A stretch of 64,000 bases of DNA from Streptomyces amritsarensis (GTDB taxonomy: Bacteria > Actinomycetota > Actinomycetes > Streptomycetales > Streptomycetaceae): positions 87,002 through 151,001 of the forward strand of contig NZ_MQUR01000005.1 in NCBI RefSeq assembly GCF_001953875.1, given 5' to 3'. Each line of letters opens with the position of its first letter. The first letter of the stretch is position 1. The position numbers and the translations under genes were made by a program. Below the pieces are notes generated by a model. It had not been told where the DNA came from. It searched no databases and saw nothing but the letters and a program-made list of their open reading frames with translations. Shown here one piece after another: positions 31,821 through 41,147 of this stretch.

Positions 31821-32261
31821 TTGCTGTACGTCGTGACGGGCCCGCCCGCCGCGGGCAAGAGCTCGTGGATCGACGCCCACGCGGGCCGCAACGACATCGT
31901 CATCGACCTCGACCGGATCACCCTCGCACTGTCCGGGCCCGGGTCACCCAGCTGGAACCAGGACCCGATCCTGCGCAAAGTCGCCCTCCGGGCGCGCTTC
32001 GCCGCGATCGACGAGGGGGTCAAGCACCGCGACCAGGTCGACGTCTACCTGATCCACACCATGCCCTCCGCCAAGGCAGCCGCACGCTACAAGCGCCTCG
32101 CCGCCCGCATCGTGATCGTCGACCCCGGACAGGCGATCGTCATGCAGCGCGTGCGCGACATGCGGGACACCGGCATGGAGGCAGTCGCCGCCCGCTGGTA
32201 CCGCCACCGCCGCCGAGCCGTCGGCGTGCCGGCACGCGTCCAGGCCTCGCGTTCTTGGTGA
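31821..32261 (+). CDS. P-loop kinase-like ATPase
   Basis: A 146-residue P-loop protein: LYVVTGPPAAGKSSWIDAHAG is Walker A, DIVIDLDRI the following Asp-containing strand, and a basic helix QRVRDMRDTGMEAVAARWYRHRRR the lid-like region. TTG 31821. It resembles polynucleotide/nucleoside kinase folds. It sits between the HNH and terminase genes; a role in end processing is possible. Confidence 0.6.
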   Translation: MLYVVTGPPAAGKSSWIDAHAGRNDIVIDLDRITLALSGPGSPSWNQDPILRKVALRARFAAIDEGVKHRDQVDVYLIHTMPSAKAAARYKRLAARIVIVDPGQAIVMQRVRDMRDTGMEAVAARWYRHRRRAVGVPARVQASRSW

Positions 32262-32553
32262 CGTCCCAGACCCCCCTCCCTGCCCCACCCCCTGGCAGGG
32301 TCCACCCCCACACGCTCACCTCACTCATTGATCAACTTCAACGATTCGGAGCGTGAGCGACAGGGCACCCCCGGCCAGGGTGGGGGGCCCATGGCCCGCG
32401 AGGAATCGGAGGCGCCGGGCGACCCAAACCGCACTTGTCGCCCTGATTTTTGCGCGGCCGATTTGAAAGCCACTAATCACCCGGAACCTCGAACTCGGTA
32501 AATAGCGACTCTCCGTAGTCGATCACCCTCTGTGACATCGAGCGGCGGTGATC
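32262..32553. other. non-coding gap between HNH/kinase and terminase, candidate cos or terminase-binding region
   Basis: About 290 bases without a supported gene, with locally AT-richer patches (around 32322-32356 and 32440-32525) unlike the flanking genes. In HK97-type cos phages the cohesive-end site lies just before the small terminase gene. No inverted repeat strong enough to prove this was seen. Confidence 0.3.
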
Positions 32554-32808
32554 ATGAGCGAGGTCGAGGCGGCCACCCGCGCAGAGATCACCGAACTCGG
32601 CGTCGCCGAAATAGCGCCCGGCCTCGCCGAGCTGGCGATCACCCTGGCCCGCCACCTCGACGAGACCGGCACCCCGACCAGCGCGGCCGTCGTCGGCCGC
32701 GAACTCAGAGCCACCCTCGACAAGCTGCGCCTCGTCGCGCCCGGCAAGGCGGAGGGGGATGGGCTCGATGACCTCGCTGCTCGACGTGCCCAACGGCGCG
32801 GCGCCTAG
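32554..32808 (+). CDS. terS: terminase small subunit
   Basis: An 84-residue acidic helical protein (MSEVEAATRAEITELGVAEIAPGLAELAITLARHLDETGTPTSAAVVGRELRATLDKL...). It immediately precedes and overlaps the large terminase gene. The pattern AELAITLARxxDxxGxPTSxAxxGRELRxTLDxL is typical of small actinophage TerS proteins. GTG 32548 is an alternative start two codons earlier. Confidence 0.7.
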   Translation: MSEVEAATRAEITELGVAEIAPGLAELAITLARHLDETGTPTSAAVVGRELRATLDKLRLVAPGKAEGDGLDDLAARRAQRRGA

Positions 32809-34270
32809 GCCGGTGCTCACTGGCAGTCAGCGGCCCCGGCTCTACGCGGCCCCGCCGTTCGTGTCCTCCTCGGGCCAGGAGGCCGCCGAGCTCGCCGCGA
32901 TGGCGGGCCTCCAGCTCGACCCGTGGCAGAGGTACGTCCTCGACCAAGGCCTCGGCGAGCGGGCTGACGGCAGCTGGTCCGCGTTCGAGGTGGCGGTGAA
33001 CGTCCCCCGCCAGAACGGCAAGGGCGGCGTCATCGAGGCCCGGGAACTGGCCGGGCTCTTCCTGCTGGGTGAGCAGCTGATCCTTCACAGCGCCCACGAG
33101 TTCAAGACCGCGATCGAGGCGTTCCGGCGGGTCACGGCCCTCGTCACGAACTGCGACACCCTGCGCAAGCGCGTCGCCCGGGTACGGCGGACGACCGGCG
33201 AGGAGTCCATCGAGCTCATCACCGGCCAGCGGCTCCGGTTCCTCGCCCGCTCGGGCGGCTCCGGCCGCGGCTTCTCCGGCGACTGCAACATCCTCGACGA
33301 AGCCATGATCCTCGGCGACGAGGCGGTGGGCGCGCTGATGCCCACCATGTCGGCCCGCCCCAACCCGCAGATCTGGTACCTCGGCTCCGCCGGGATCGGC
33401 GGGCCCTCGGTCCAGCTGGCCCGCCTGCGCGAGCGCGCGCTGGGAGCCATGGCGGGCGAACCCGACCCCTCCCTCGCGTACTTCGAGTGGTCGGTAGAGA
33501 CGCACCTCGCGGAATGCCCCGCGGACTGCACCGCACACGACGACGCCGGGAACCCGGCGGCCTGGGCCCGAGCCAACCCGGCGATGGGATACCGGATCTC
33601 GGAGGAGCACGTGGAGCGCGAACGGCTGTCGATGTCCTCCCAGGTCTTCGCCCGCGAGCGCCTGGGCGCCGGCGACTATCCCTCCGACAAGGCGGAGACG
33701 TGGTCGGTCATCGGGCAGGACGCCTGGCGGGCCCTGACCGACGGCGAGTCGAAGCCCTCGGACCCCGTCGCCTTCTCGATCGACATGACCCCGGAGCGGT
33801 CCCACGCCGCGATCTGCGTGGCCGGCGCGTCGGGCAGCGCGGTGCACGTCGAGGTCGTCGACCACCGACCCGGCACCGGCTGGATCGTCGAACGTGCCGT
33901 TGACCTGCAAGAACGCTGGAACCCGTGCGCCTGGGTCGTGGACGGGGGAGGCCCGGCCGGAGCGCTTATCCCCGACCTGGAGCGGGCCGGGCTGAAGGTG
34001 ACCGTCCCCAGGGTCCGCGAAGTCGCCCAGGCCTGCGGCCAGTTCTACGACGCCGTCACCGAGCAGACCCTCGTGCACCTCGACCAGGCGCCGCTCGCCG
34101 CCGCCCTGGCGGGCGCCCGGAAGCGCGACCTGGGCGAGGCCTGGGCCTGGGCCCGCCGCGGTGTCTCCGTCGACATCAGTCCGCTGGTCGCCGCGACCTT
34201 GGCGGCGTGGGGGCTGCGGACTCGGGTGGACGAGGAAGAGGAGCCGGAGCCGTGGGTCGCATATCTGTAA
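32768..34270 (+). CDS. terL: terminase large subunit
   Basis: A 500-residue packaging motor. Walker A is the variant VPRQNGKGG (near residue 80), followed by EFKTAIEAFRRV; Walker B is CNILDEAM. The C-terminal nuclease half has SIDMTPERSHAAI (metal-binding Asp), VVDGGGPAGAL and the late acidic positions. HK97-type TerL proteins share this set. Overlaps terS by 41 bases; ATG 32768 has the GGAGGGGG box at a workable distance, while ATG 32759 is too close to it. Confidence 0.92.
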   Translation: MTSLLDVPNGAAPRPVLTGSQRPRLYAAPPFVSSSGQEAAELAAMAGLQLDPWQRYVLDQGLGERADGSWSAFEVAVNVPRQNGKGGVIEARELAGLFLLGEQLILHSAHEFKTAIEAFRRVTALVTNCDTLRKRVARVRRTTGEESIELITGQRLRFLARSGGSGRGFSGDCNILDEAMILGDEAVGALMPTMSARPNPQIWYLGSAGIGGPSVQLARLRERALGAMAGEPDPSLAYFEWSVETHLAECPADCTAHDDAGNPAAWARANPAMGYRISEEHVERERLSMSSQVFARERLGAGDYPSDKAETWSVIGQDAWRALTDGESKPSDPVAFSIDMTPERSHAAICVAGASGSAVHVEVVDHRPGTGWIVERAVDLQERWNPCAWVVDGGGPAGALIPDLERAGLKVTVPRVREVAQACGQFYDAVTEQTLVHLDQAPLAAALAGARKRDLGEAWAWARRGVSVDISPLVAATLAAWGLRTRVDEEEEPEPWVAYL

Positions 34271-34449
34271 GCCGTGCCGCTCGGGCCCGCGCCGGAACGG
34301 CCGCCGGAGGCGCCCTGGTCGCCGTTGGCGCCGGGCTCGGCCTCGGCCTCGCGGTCGGCCTGGCCGTCGCGGGCGTCCTGCTCGTCGCCTACAACCTGCT
34401 CCTCGCCGACGTCGACCCGCCCCAGGGCAGCGGAAGGGGCCGGACGTGA
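34252..34449 (+). CDS. small single-pass membrane protein
   Basis: A 65-residue protein with one long hydrophobic segment (ALVAVGAGLGLGLAVGLAVAGVLLVAYNLLL) after a basic N-terminus. It overlaps the terL end and the portal start. Small membrane genes at this place occur in other actinophages; function unknown. Confidence 0.5.
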   Translation: MGRISVSRAARARAGTAAGGALVAVGAGLGLGLAVGLAVAGVLLVAYNLLLADVDPPQGSGRGRT

Positions 34450-35816
34450 CCAATCTGTGGCGAGCGGCACGCAGCCGCCCCCAGGCCTCCGCCGAGCGGC
34501 AGATCAGCAGCCTCGAGGACTACATCAACTCGTTCCAGTTCGGAGGGAGCACCTACTACCCGTCTGGTGTCCAGCAGACGATGCCCGGCCAGGCCGCCGA
34601 GCCCGTTCCGTCCGACTTCCGGGGCTACGCGATCCGTGCGGCCACCAACGGCGTCCTCGCCGCCTGCCTGTCCGTCCGGCAAGACGTCTTCTCCTCCACC
34701 CGCTTCCAGTGGCAGCGGCTGAACAATGGCCGCCCGAGCGAGATGTTCGGGACCTCCGACCTGCAGCTGCTGGAGACGCCCTGGGTGGGCGGCACAACCC
34801 AGGATCTCCTCACCCGGGTCATCCAGGACGCGGACCTGGCCGGCAACAGCTACTGGGCCCGCGACGCGGACGAGCTGGTACGGATGCGCCCCGACTGGGT
34901 GCAGATCATCCTCGAACGCCGGACCGTGCGCGGGGGGACGCTGGGCTGGCGCCGACTCGGCTATCTCTACTGCGAGGGGGGTCCCGGCAGCGGTGCCGAC
35001 CCGGTCCCCTTCCTCCCGGACGAGGTCGCCCACTTCGCGCCCCGGCCCGACCCTCTGGCCACCTACCGGGGGATGTCCTGGCTGACCCCGGTCATCCGGG
35101 AGACCACCAGCGACGGCCTCATGTCGGCGCACAAACAGCGCTTCTTCGAGAACGCGGCCACCCCGAACCTCGTCGTCCGCCTGGACCGCGAGGTCAGCCC
35201 CGAGGCGTTCGAGAAGTTCAAGGCCAGGATGGACACGGGCCACCGCGGCGCCGAGAACGCCTACAAGACGCTGTACCTGGGCGGCGGTGCTGACGTCACC
35301 GTGGTCGGCAACAGCTTCGCTCAGATGGACTTCAGCCGCGTCCAGGGCGCGGGGGAGACCCGCATCGCGGCCGCCGCCGGCGTACCGCCCGTCATCGTCG
35401 GCCTGTCCGAGGGCCTGGCGGCCGCCACTTACTCCAACTACAGCCAGGCCCGCCGCCGGTTCGCCGACGGCACGATCCACCCCCTGTGGGCCAACGCGGC
35501 CGGCTCCTTCTCCCACCTGGTCCGCCCGCCCGGCAGCGGCGGAAGCGGTGCCATCCGGCTCTGGTACGACCCCCGCGACGTCCCCTTCCTCCGGGAGGAC
35601 CGCAAAGACGCGGCCGACATCACCTGGCGAAGGGCGCAGACCATCCGCGCCCTGGCCGACGCCGGGTTCACCCCCGCCTCCGCTGTGGCCGCCGTCGACT
35701 CCGAGGACTTCAGCCTCCTCGTCCACACCGGCTACTTCTCCGTCCAGCTCCAACCGCCGGGCTCCAACCTGCCGACGCCCCCGCCGGCGCCACCGACTGA
35801 CGAGGAGGGCCCATGA
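34446..35816 (+). CDS. portal protein (HK97 family)
   Basis: A 456-residue dodecameric portal subunit through which DNA enters the head. Typical blocks: AIRAATNGVLAACLSVRQDVFSSTRF, LLETPW, ANSYWARDADELVRMRPDWV, and AGVPPVIVGLSEGLAAATYSNYSQARRRFADGTIHPLWA. The gene order terL-portal-protease-capsid supports it. GTG 34446 overlaps the preceding gene by 4 bases. Confidence 0.9.
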   Translation: MTNLWRAARSRPQASAERQISSLEDYINSFQFGGSTYYPSGVQQTMPGQAAEPVPSDFRGYAIRAATNGVLAACLSVRQDVFSSTRFQWQRLNNGRPSEMFGTSDLQLLETPWVGGTTQDLLTRVIQDADLAGNSYWARDADELVRMRPDWVQIILERRTVRGGTLGWRRLGYLYCEGGPGSGADPVPFLPDEVAHFAPRPDPLATYRGMSWLTPVIRETTSDGLMSAHKQRFFENAATPNLVVRLDREVSPEAFEKFKARMDTGHRGAENAYKTLYLGGGADVTVVGNSFAQMDFSRVQGAGETRIAAAAGVPPVIVGLSEGLAAATYSNYSQARRRFADGTIHPLWANAAGSFSHLVRPPGSGGSGAIRLWYDPRDVPFLREDRKDAADITWRRAQTIRALADAGFTPASAVAAVDSEDFSLLVHTGYFSVQLQPPGSNLPTPPPAPPTDEEGP

Positions 35817-36874
35817 CGGGCACCGTGCACGCCGTCGCGCGCGACCTGACCCGGTCGGCGCCGTTCCGCTTCCGGGCGGCCGCCGAGCCCGACGACGGAG
35901 ATGGACGAACCCTGTCCGGGTACGCCGCCGTCTTCGGCCGGGACACCGAGATCGACTCCTGGGAGGGCACCTTCACGGAGACGATCCGCAAGGGCGCCTT
36001 CCGCAAGACGATCCGCGAGAGCACCCCGGTCATGCAGTTCGACCACGGCCACCACCCGCTGATCGGCTCCATCCCCATCGGGGCGATCGAGGATCTCCGC
36101 GAGGACGACGAAGGCCTGTACGTACAGGCTCGCCTCTCGGAAAACTGGCTGATCGAGCCGGTACGGGAGGCCATCGCCAACCAGACCGTCACCGGCATGA
36201 GCTTCCGGTTCGAAGTCGTCCGGGACGAATGGCGGGACGCCGCGGGCAAGCTGGTCAAGCCCGAGGAGCTCATGGACCTCCTCTGGATGCCCGGAGACCG
36301 CGGCCCGCTCCGGCGCGAACTCGTCGAGCTGAAGTGCCGCGAACTCGGCCCGGTCGTCTTCCCGGCCTACGCCGGCACCTCGGTGTCCGTGCGCGCCCGG
36401 GGAATGGCCGACGAACTGGCCCGCAGCGGCGACATGACCCGGCAGATCCGCCAGTCCCTCGCCCGCGACGCCGCAGCGCCGACCGTGCCCGACGACCCGG
36501 ACCTGCGCCGCGAGGTCGCCACCTCCCTCCTGTTCGGCCGCCCCGGAGACATCACCCGCGGGGAGCACCTCGTCGTCGACCTCAGCCCCGCGACCGACCC
36601 GGAGAAGCTCGCGGACACCGTCCGCGACACCCTCCGCCGCGTCCGCCAGAACGCCGCGCCGCCCACTCCAGGGCACCCGGCACACCAGACCACCACCCAA
36701 GGCGCGCCGCTCGAACGCGAGCACCCGCCTGCCCCCGGCACCTCTGACGCGCCGCCCTCCGATGGGCACCCGTCGACACCCGACACCACCAGGTCAGCAC
36801 TCCTCCGAGAGCAGATCCGCGAGATCGCGGGACTCATGGCGGACAAGCTGGCGCCCATCGCAGAGGACAACTGA
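35813..36874 (+). CDS. HK97-type prohead protease
   Basis: A 353-residue U35-type protease. The first 200 residues carry the domain: LSGYAAVFGRDTEIDSWEGTFTETIRKGAF, QFDHGHHPLIGSIPIG (catalytic His), TGMSFRFEV (catalytic Ser) and VVFPAYAGTSVS. The C-terminal 150 residues are Pro-rich and end in a helix that may act as scaffold. Coupled by ATGA overlap to the portal gene. Confidence 0.9.
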   Translation: MTGTVHAVARDLTRSAPFRFRAAAEPDDGDGRTLSGYAAVFGRDTEIDSWEGTFTETIRKGAFRKTIRESTPVMQFDHGHHPLIGSIPIGAIEDLREDDEGLYVQARLSENWLIEPVREAIANQTVTGMSFRFEVVRDEWRDAAGKLVKPEELMDLLWMPGDRGPLRRELVELKCRELGPVVFPAYAGTSVSVRARGMADELARSGDMTRQIRQSLARDAAAPTVPDDPDLRREVATSLLFGRPGDITRGEHLVVDLSPATDPEKLADTVRDTLRRVRQNAAPPTPGHPAHQTTTQGAPLEREHPPAPGTSDAPPSDGHPSTPDTTRSALLREQIREIAGLMADKLAPIAEDN

Positions 36875-36876
36875 TC

Positions 36877-38367
36877 ATGGAGCTTTCCCACTCCCAGGCG
36901 GTGATCCGCCTCAAGGACATCCAGGCCGAACTCGAACGGCTCGGCGAGCAGCCCGAACTCACCTCCGCCGACGAGCAGGTCTTCGACGAGCTCACCCGCG
37001 AGTTCGCCGAGGTCGACGACCACCGCCGCCAGCTGGAGCGCAAGGCCGCCCTCGAGCGCGTCCGCTCGGCCACCACGGCCACCGAGCGCCGCCCGGCCGC
37101 CACCCGCATCGAGGGCGGCACCCCGACCTCGGCACGCGACGGCTACGACCTCGACCCGATCCTGCACCCCGACTCCGTCGAGGAGCAGCGCTTCCGCAAC
37201 CCCTGGGACCTGTCCGAGGTCCGCACCTTCGGCCAGACCAAGGCCCAGGTCGCCCGCGAGCTGCGCGCCCGCTCCCTGTCGGCGATCGAGCGGATGAGCG
37301 GCGCCGACGACCGGGTACGCCAGGCCGCCTCCGTCATCATCGAGCGGTGGGACGACGGCGACTCCCGCCTCGCCAAGCTGTGCCTCGCCACCAGCTCCCC
37401 GGAGTACATGCGGGCCTGGTCCAAGTGCGCGTCCGGCAAGGGCCACATGATCACCCCCGAGGAGCAGCGCGCCCTCGAGCGGGCCATGAGCCTCACCGAC
37501 AACGCGGGCGGCTACCTGGTGCCCTTCCAGCTGGACCCGACGGTGATCATCACCGCGAACGGATCCACCAACCCGCTGCGCGAGGCGGCCCGCAAGGTCG
37601 TCGCGACCGGCGACGTCTGGAACGGCGTCTCCTCGGGCGCTGTGTCCTGGAGCTGGGACGCCGAAGCCGCCGAGGTCTCCGACGACTCGACCACCTGGGC
37701 GCAGCCCACCGTGCCGGTCCACAAGGCCTCGGGGTTCGTGCCGATCTCGATCGAGGCGCTGGAGGACGAGGCCAACGTCACCCAGGAGGTCGCGCGCCTG
37801 CTCGCCTTCGGCAAGGACACCCTCGAATCCGCCGCCTTCATCACCGGCTCCGGCTCGGGTCAGCCCACCGGCCTGGTCACCGCCCTGGCCGGCGGCAGCA
37901 GCGAGGTCGCGCCCACCACGGTGGAGACGTTCGCGGCGGCCGACGTCTACAAGCTCGACAACGCCCTCCCGGCGCGCTACCGGGCCAACGCCTCCTGGGT
38001 CGCGAACCGGGCGGTCTACAACCTCATCCGTCAGTTCGACACCTCCGGTGGATCCCAGATGTGGGAGCGCATCGGTGCCGACGTCCCGCCGATGCTGGTG
38101 GGCCGCCCGGCTCTGGAGGCGGAGGACATGGACGGCACGTTCAGCGCCGCGGCCACCGCGAACAACTACCTCCTCGCCTACGGCGACCTGTCGGCCTTCG
38201 TGATCGCCGACAGGGTCGGGATGACCGTCGAGTTCATCCCGCACCTCTTCGCCACCGGCAACAACCGGCCCTCCGGCCAGCGCGGTTGGTTCGCGTACTA
38301 CCGCGTCGGCTCCGATGTGGTGAACGATTCTGCGGTTCGCCTGCTCAATGTTGCCACTACGGCCTAG
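36877..38367 (+). CDS. major capsid protein (HK97 fold)
   Basis: A 496-residue capsid precursor. Residues 1-100 are a charged coiled-coil delta domain (RLKDIQAELERLGEQPELTSADEQVFDELTREFAEVDDHRRQLERKAALERV) that the protease would remove. The shell part follows, with NAGGYLVPFQLDPTVI, VSSGAVSWSWDAEAAEVSDDSTTW, GFVPISIEALEDEANV, ITGSGSGQPTGLVTAL and the C-terminal GQRGWFAYYRVGSDVVNDSAVRLLNV. Good match to the HK97 pattern. Confidence 0.92.
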   Translation: MELSHSQAVIRLKDIQAELERLGEQPELTSADEQVFDELTREFAEVDDHRRQLERKAALERVRSATTATERRPAATRIEGGTPTSARDGYDLDPILHPDSVEEQRFRNPWDLSEVRTFGQTKAQVARELRARSLSAIERMSGADDRVRQAASVIIERWDDGDSRLAKLCLATSSPEYMRAWSKCASGKGHMITPEEQRALERAMSLTDNAGGYLVPFQLDPTVIITANGSTNPLREAARKVVATGDVWNGVSSGAVSWSWDAEAAEVSDDSTTWAQPTVPVHKASGFVPISIEALEDEANVTQEVARLLAFGKDTLESAAFITGSGSGQPTGLVTALAGGSSEVAPTTVETFAAADVYKLDNALPARYRANASWVANRAVYNLIRQFDTSGGSQMWERIGADVPPMLVGRPALEAEDMDGTFSAAATANNYLLAYGDLSAFVIADRVGMTVEFIPHLFATGNNRPSGQRGWFAYYRVGSDVVNDSAVRLLNVATTA

Positions 38368-38382
38368 CTCGTTATGGCAACG

Positions 38383-38417
38383 CCCATGCCTTGAGGAAGC
38401 TAACTTCAAGGCATGGG
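38383..38417. other. 12-bp hairpin covering the HNH start codon
   Basis: CCCATGCCTTGA (38383-38394) pairs exactly with TCAAGGCATGGG (38406-38417), with an 11-base loop. The second arm contains the ATG (38413) of the HNH gene. It could end capsid transcripts or hide the start codon in read-through RNA. Confidence 0.6.
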
Positions 38418-39006
38418 ACGCAAGGGCAACGAACCGTGCTCCATCGACGGTTGTGACAAGCGAGAGCTCGCCCGGCGGATGTGCTCCATGCACTACACCC
38501 GCTGGCAGAAGACTGGCTCTCCGGGGGAGGCGGAGTATCGACGGGCTCCGAACGGAACGAACGGCGAATGCTCAGTGGATGGCTGCGAGGCGGCGGCGCA
38601 TGCGCGCACGTACTGCCCAGCCCACTGGAATCGCTGGAGACTGTACGGGGACCCTCTGGGCTCGGCTCCGCCCCGACCGCAAAAGACCCTCGACGAGGTT
38701 CGGCAACGCCTGCTCCGTGGAGACTTCAGCGGGGGGACGGAGGACCCCCGGGGCTATCGGTACCACACCCTGCGTAGGGGCCAGCGGTACGCGGAGCACC
38801 GGCTCGTAATGGAAGCGCACCTCGGCCGTGAGCTGGACAAAGAAGAGAACGTGCACCACAAGAACGGAGTCCGCTCCGACAACCGGATCGAGAACCTGGA
38901 GCTCTGGACTCGGTCACAGCCATCGGGGCAGAGGGTCACGGACAAGGTGGCGTGGGCTCGTGAGCTTCTCGCCAGATATGCGGATCTGCCGCCCGAAGCG
39001 GCGTAA
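38413..39006 (+). CDS. HNH endonuclease inserted in the structural operon
   Basis: A 197-residue nuclease. Two N-terminal Cys/His modules ([27 protein letters not shown] and [27 protein letters not shown]) precede the [55 protein letters not shown]. It interrupts the capsid-to-connector order and is less GC-rich than its neighbours, as expected for a mobile homing-type gene. No strong ribosome site; the start lies in a hairpin. Confidence 0.85.
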   Translation: MGRKGNEPCSIDGCDKRELARRMCSMHYTRWQKTGSPGEAEYRRAPNGTNGECSVDGCEAAAHARTYCPAHWNRWRLYGDPLGSAPPRPQKTLDEVRQRLLRGDFSGGTEDPRGYRYHTLRRGQRYAEHRLVMEAHLGRELDKEENVHHKNGVRSDNRIENLELWTRSQPSGQRVTDKVAWARELLARYADLPPEAA

Positions 39007-39020
39007 CCAGAAGAGCAATT

Positions 39021-39052
39021 CGAAGGGCCGGGGGGTGTCCCCCGGCCCTTCG
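39021..39052. terminator. hairpin terminator after the inserted HNH gene
   Basis: A 14-bp stem, CGAAGGGCCGGGGG (39021-39034) with 39039-39052, loop of 4 bases. It separates the capsid block from the connector block. Confidence 0.75.
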
Positions 39053-39070
39053 TGCTGGAGAGAAGGAGTC

Positions 39071-39409
39071 ATGACGATCAAGCGCAGCAAGGCCTCGTTC
39101 GCCGTCTCGGTGAATGGTGTGCCCCGCGTGGTCCCGGCCGGGCAGCTGGTGGACGCCTCGGACCCGGTCATCAAGGGCCGCGAGACGCTCTTCGAGGACG
39201 CCGAGGCATACGTCTACGACCGGACCCCACAGGTCGAGCGGGCCACGGCCGAGCCCGGCGAACGGCGGTCCCTGACCGGCCGGAAGACGGCCGCGAGGAA
39301 GGCGGCCACCTCCAAGCCCGCGCCGACTGAGAAGCCGCAGGAGAGCGCGGAGACGCAGGCCGAAGGCGAGCCGCAGGGGGCCGCCGAGACCGAGGAGGCG
39401 CAGTCATGA
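39071..39409 (+). CDS. small phage structural-region protein
   Basis: A 112-residue protein (MTIKRSKASFAVSVNGVPRVVPAGQLVDASDPVIKGRETLFEDAE) with a small beta domain and an Ala/Glu/Lys-rich disordered tail. GAGAAGGAG ribosome site. Typical of small proteins placed after the capsid in actinophages; function unknown. Confidence 0.6.
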   Translation: MTIKRSKASFAVSVNGVPRVVPAGQLVDASDPVIKGRETLFEDAEAYVYDRTPQVERATAEPGERRSLTGRKTAARKAATSKPAPTEKPQESAETQAEGEPQGAAETEEAQS

Positions 39410-39816
39410 GGCGGAGCCTCTTCAACACGCTGGTCGCGCGGTCCACGATCGCCCCGGCGCTCCACGCTGCCACGGTGACCGGCACGACGGTGGACCTGCT
39501 GCTCCACGGTGACGCGGCCCGTTCGGCGATGGTCGTCGTCAATGCCGGCGTCGTCACTGACGGCACCCACACCATCCAGGTCCAGGACTCGCCGAACGGC
39601 ACCGACTGGACGGCCGTCGCGGACGAGTTCCTCCAGGGCACCGAGCCCGCGATCACCTCGGCGAACGACGACCGCGTCCACGAGATCGGCTACACCGGGC
39701 AGCAGCGGTACCTCCGGGTCGTCTCGACGGTCACGGGCACCCCCTCCACGGGAGGCCTCTACGCGGTCGACGTGCTGCTCGGCTGGCCGCGGCGCATGCC
39801 TCCGACCAGGTCGTGA
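39406..39816 (+). CDS. small virion-region beta protein
   Basis: A 136-residue protein (MRRSLFNTLVARSTIAP... VVVNAGVVTDGTHTIQVQDSPNGTDWTAVADEFLQG... VHEIGYTGQQRYLRVVSTVTG). The pattern of strands with GTDW and RYLRV resembles carbohydrate- or capsid-decorating jelly rolls. ATGA coupling with the previous gene. Confidence 0.55.
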   Translation: MRRSLFNTLVARSTIAPALHAATVTGTTVDLLLHGDAARSAMVVVNAGVVTDGTHTIQVQDSPNGTDWTAVADEFLQGTEPAITSANDDRVHEIGYTGQQRYLRVVSTVTGTPSTGGLYAVDVLLGWPRRMPPTRS

Positions 39817-39827
39817 GGGGGTGAGCG

Positions 39828-40667
39828 ATGCCGTTCGACCTCGGTGACACCGTCCGCCTGCGGGCCGAATGCCGGAACCCGGGCGGCACGCTCACCAACG
39901 CGGCCACCGTCGCCCTCACCGTCACCCTGCCGGACGGCACGACCGCCACGCCGAGCGTGACGAACCCGCCGGGCAGCGATGGCGAGTACCAAGTCGACTA
40001 CCCAACCACCCAGGCAGGACGGCACGGAGCCCGCTGGGTCTTCGGTACCCCGGCCGCCGCGTACACCGACATGTTCGACGTGCGCGCCGCCGTACCGCCG
40101 CTGATCCTCAGCCTGGCCGACGGCCGCCGCCACCTGCAGATCCCGGCCGGCGACACGTCCGCGGACGAGCAGCTGCGCGAGTGGCTGGAGTCCGTCACCG
40201 AGCTCGTCGAGGGGCTCTGCGGGCCGTGCGTCCGCCGGACCGTCGTCGAGGACCACACCATCGGACGCGGGGGCGCCGCCGGGGTTGCCCTGCGCCGTAC
40301 TCCCGTTCTTTCCGTCACCTCGGCCGCCGTGGTGCAGACCGGGGGAGAGTCCTACGCGGCCGTCAGCCTGGACGTCGACAGCAACGGCGTCCTCCGCCGT
40401 CTGGACGGCGGGCGGCTCTACGGGCCGCTCCTGCGCGTCACCTACGTCGCAGGCCGGACGATCGTGCCGGCGAACCTGTCCTCCGCGGCGCGCATCATCC
40501 TGCAGCACCTCTGGCGGACCCAGTACGGGGCGTCGCGCGCGCTGTCCGGCCTCGGCGGCGGCGAGGACTTCGCGGTCACCGAGCCGATCGCTGGATTCGG
40601 GTACGCGATCCCGAACCGGGCGCTGCAGCTGATGGAGCCGCACCGGCTCCCGCCGGGGGTGGCGTGA
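39828..40667 (+). CDS. head-tail connector/adaptor protein
   Basis: A 279-residue protein. Residues 1-85 form an Ig-like beta domain; from about 90 the sequence is connector-like: LSLADGRRHLQIPAGDTSADEQLREWLESVTELVEGLCGPCVRRTVVEDHT... LLRVTYVAGRTIVPANLSSAARIILQHLWRTQYG. This second part matches gp6-type adaptor proteins. The Ig-like fusion at the front is notable. Confidence 0.7.
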   Translation: MPFDLGDTVRLRAECRNPGGTLTNAATVALTVTLPDGTTATPSVTNPPGSDGEYQVDYPTTQAGRHGARWVFGTPAAAYTDMFDVRAAVPPLILSLADGRRHLQIPAGDTSADEQLREWLESVTELVEGLCGPCVRRTVVEDHTIGRGGAAGVALRRTPVLSVTSAAVVQTGGESYAAVSLDVDSNGVLRRLDGGRLYGPLLRVTYVAGRTIVPANLSSAARIILQHLWRTQYGASRALSGLGGGEDFAVTEPIAGFGYAIPNRALQLMEPHRLPPGVA

Positions 40668-41131
40668 TGGCCACCTCCGCCGTGCCCGCCGCAGTCGATG
40701 CCCTGCTCGCGATCCTGCAGGCCGCGCCCGGCCTCACCGGGGTACGGATCGTGGACGGCCCGCCCACCAACAACCTCACCGCCTCGGACTGCCTGTTCGT
40801 CGGCTACCAGCCCGGCGCCGACAGTGTCGTGAGCATCGCCCAGGACTTCAACGCTGCGGGCGCCCGGACCCGCGACGAGAACTTCGACGTCTCCGGCTAC
40901 ATCGAGACCCGGGCCGGCGGCAGCGACATGGGCGCCCGGCGCCGCCGGTGCTTCGAGATCGCGGGAGAGCTGGAGAACGCCCTGCGCGCGACACCGGCCG
41001 CCCCCCAGGCGCCGACCCTGAACGGCGCCGTCCTGTGGGCTCACCTGACCACGGGCGACCTCTTCCAGATCCAGTCGGACGGCGTGCTGGCCGGCCTCGC
41101 CTTCACGGTCCGCTGTCGGGCCCGCATCTGA
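40667..41131 (+). CDS. tail terminator/tail completion protein
   Basis: A 154-residue protein (AVDALLAILQAAPGLTGVRIVDGPPTNNLTASDCLFVGYQPG... FDVSGYIETRAGGSDMGARRRRCFEIAGELENALRA... LAGLAFTVRCRARI). Size, fold pattern and place between adaptor and major tail protein fit a tail terminator. TGATG coupling. Confidence 0.6.
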   Translation: MATSAVPAAVDALLAILQAAPGLTGVRIVDGPPTNNLTASDCLFVGYQPGADSVVSIAQDFNAAGARTRDENFDVSGYIETRAGGSDMGARRRRCFEIAGELENALRATPAAPQAPTLNGAVLWAHLTTGDLFQIQSDGVLAGLAFTVRCRARI

Positions 41132-41147
41132 ACACAAGGAGCAGCAC

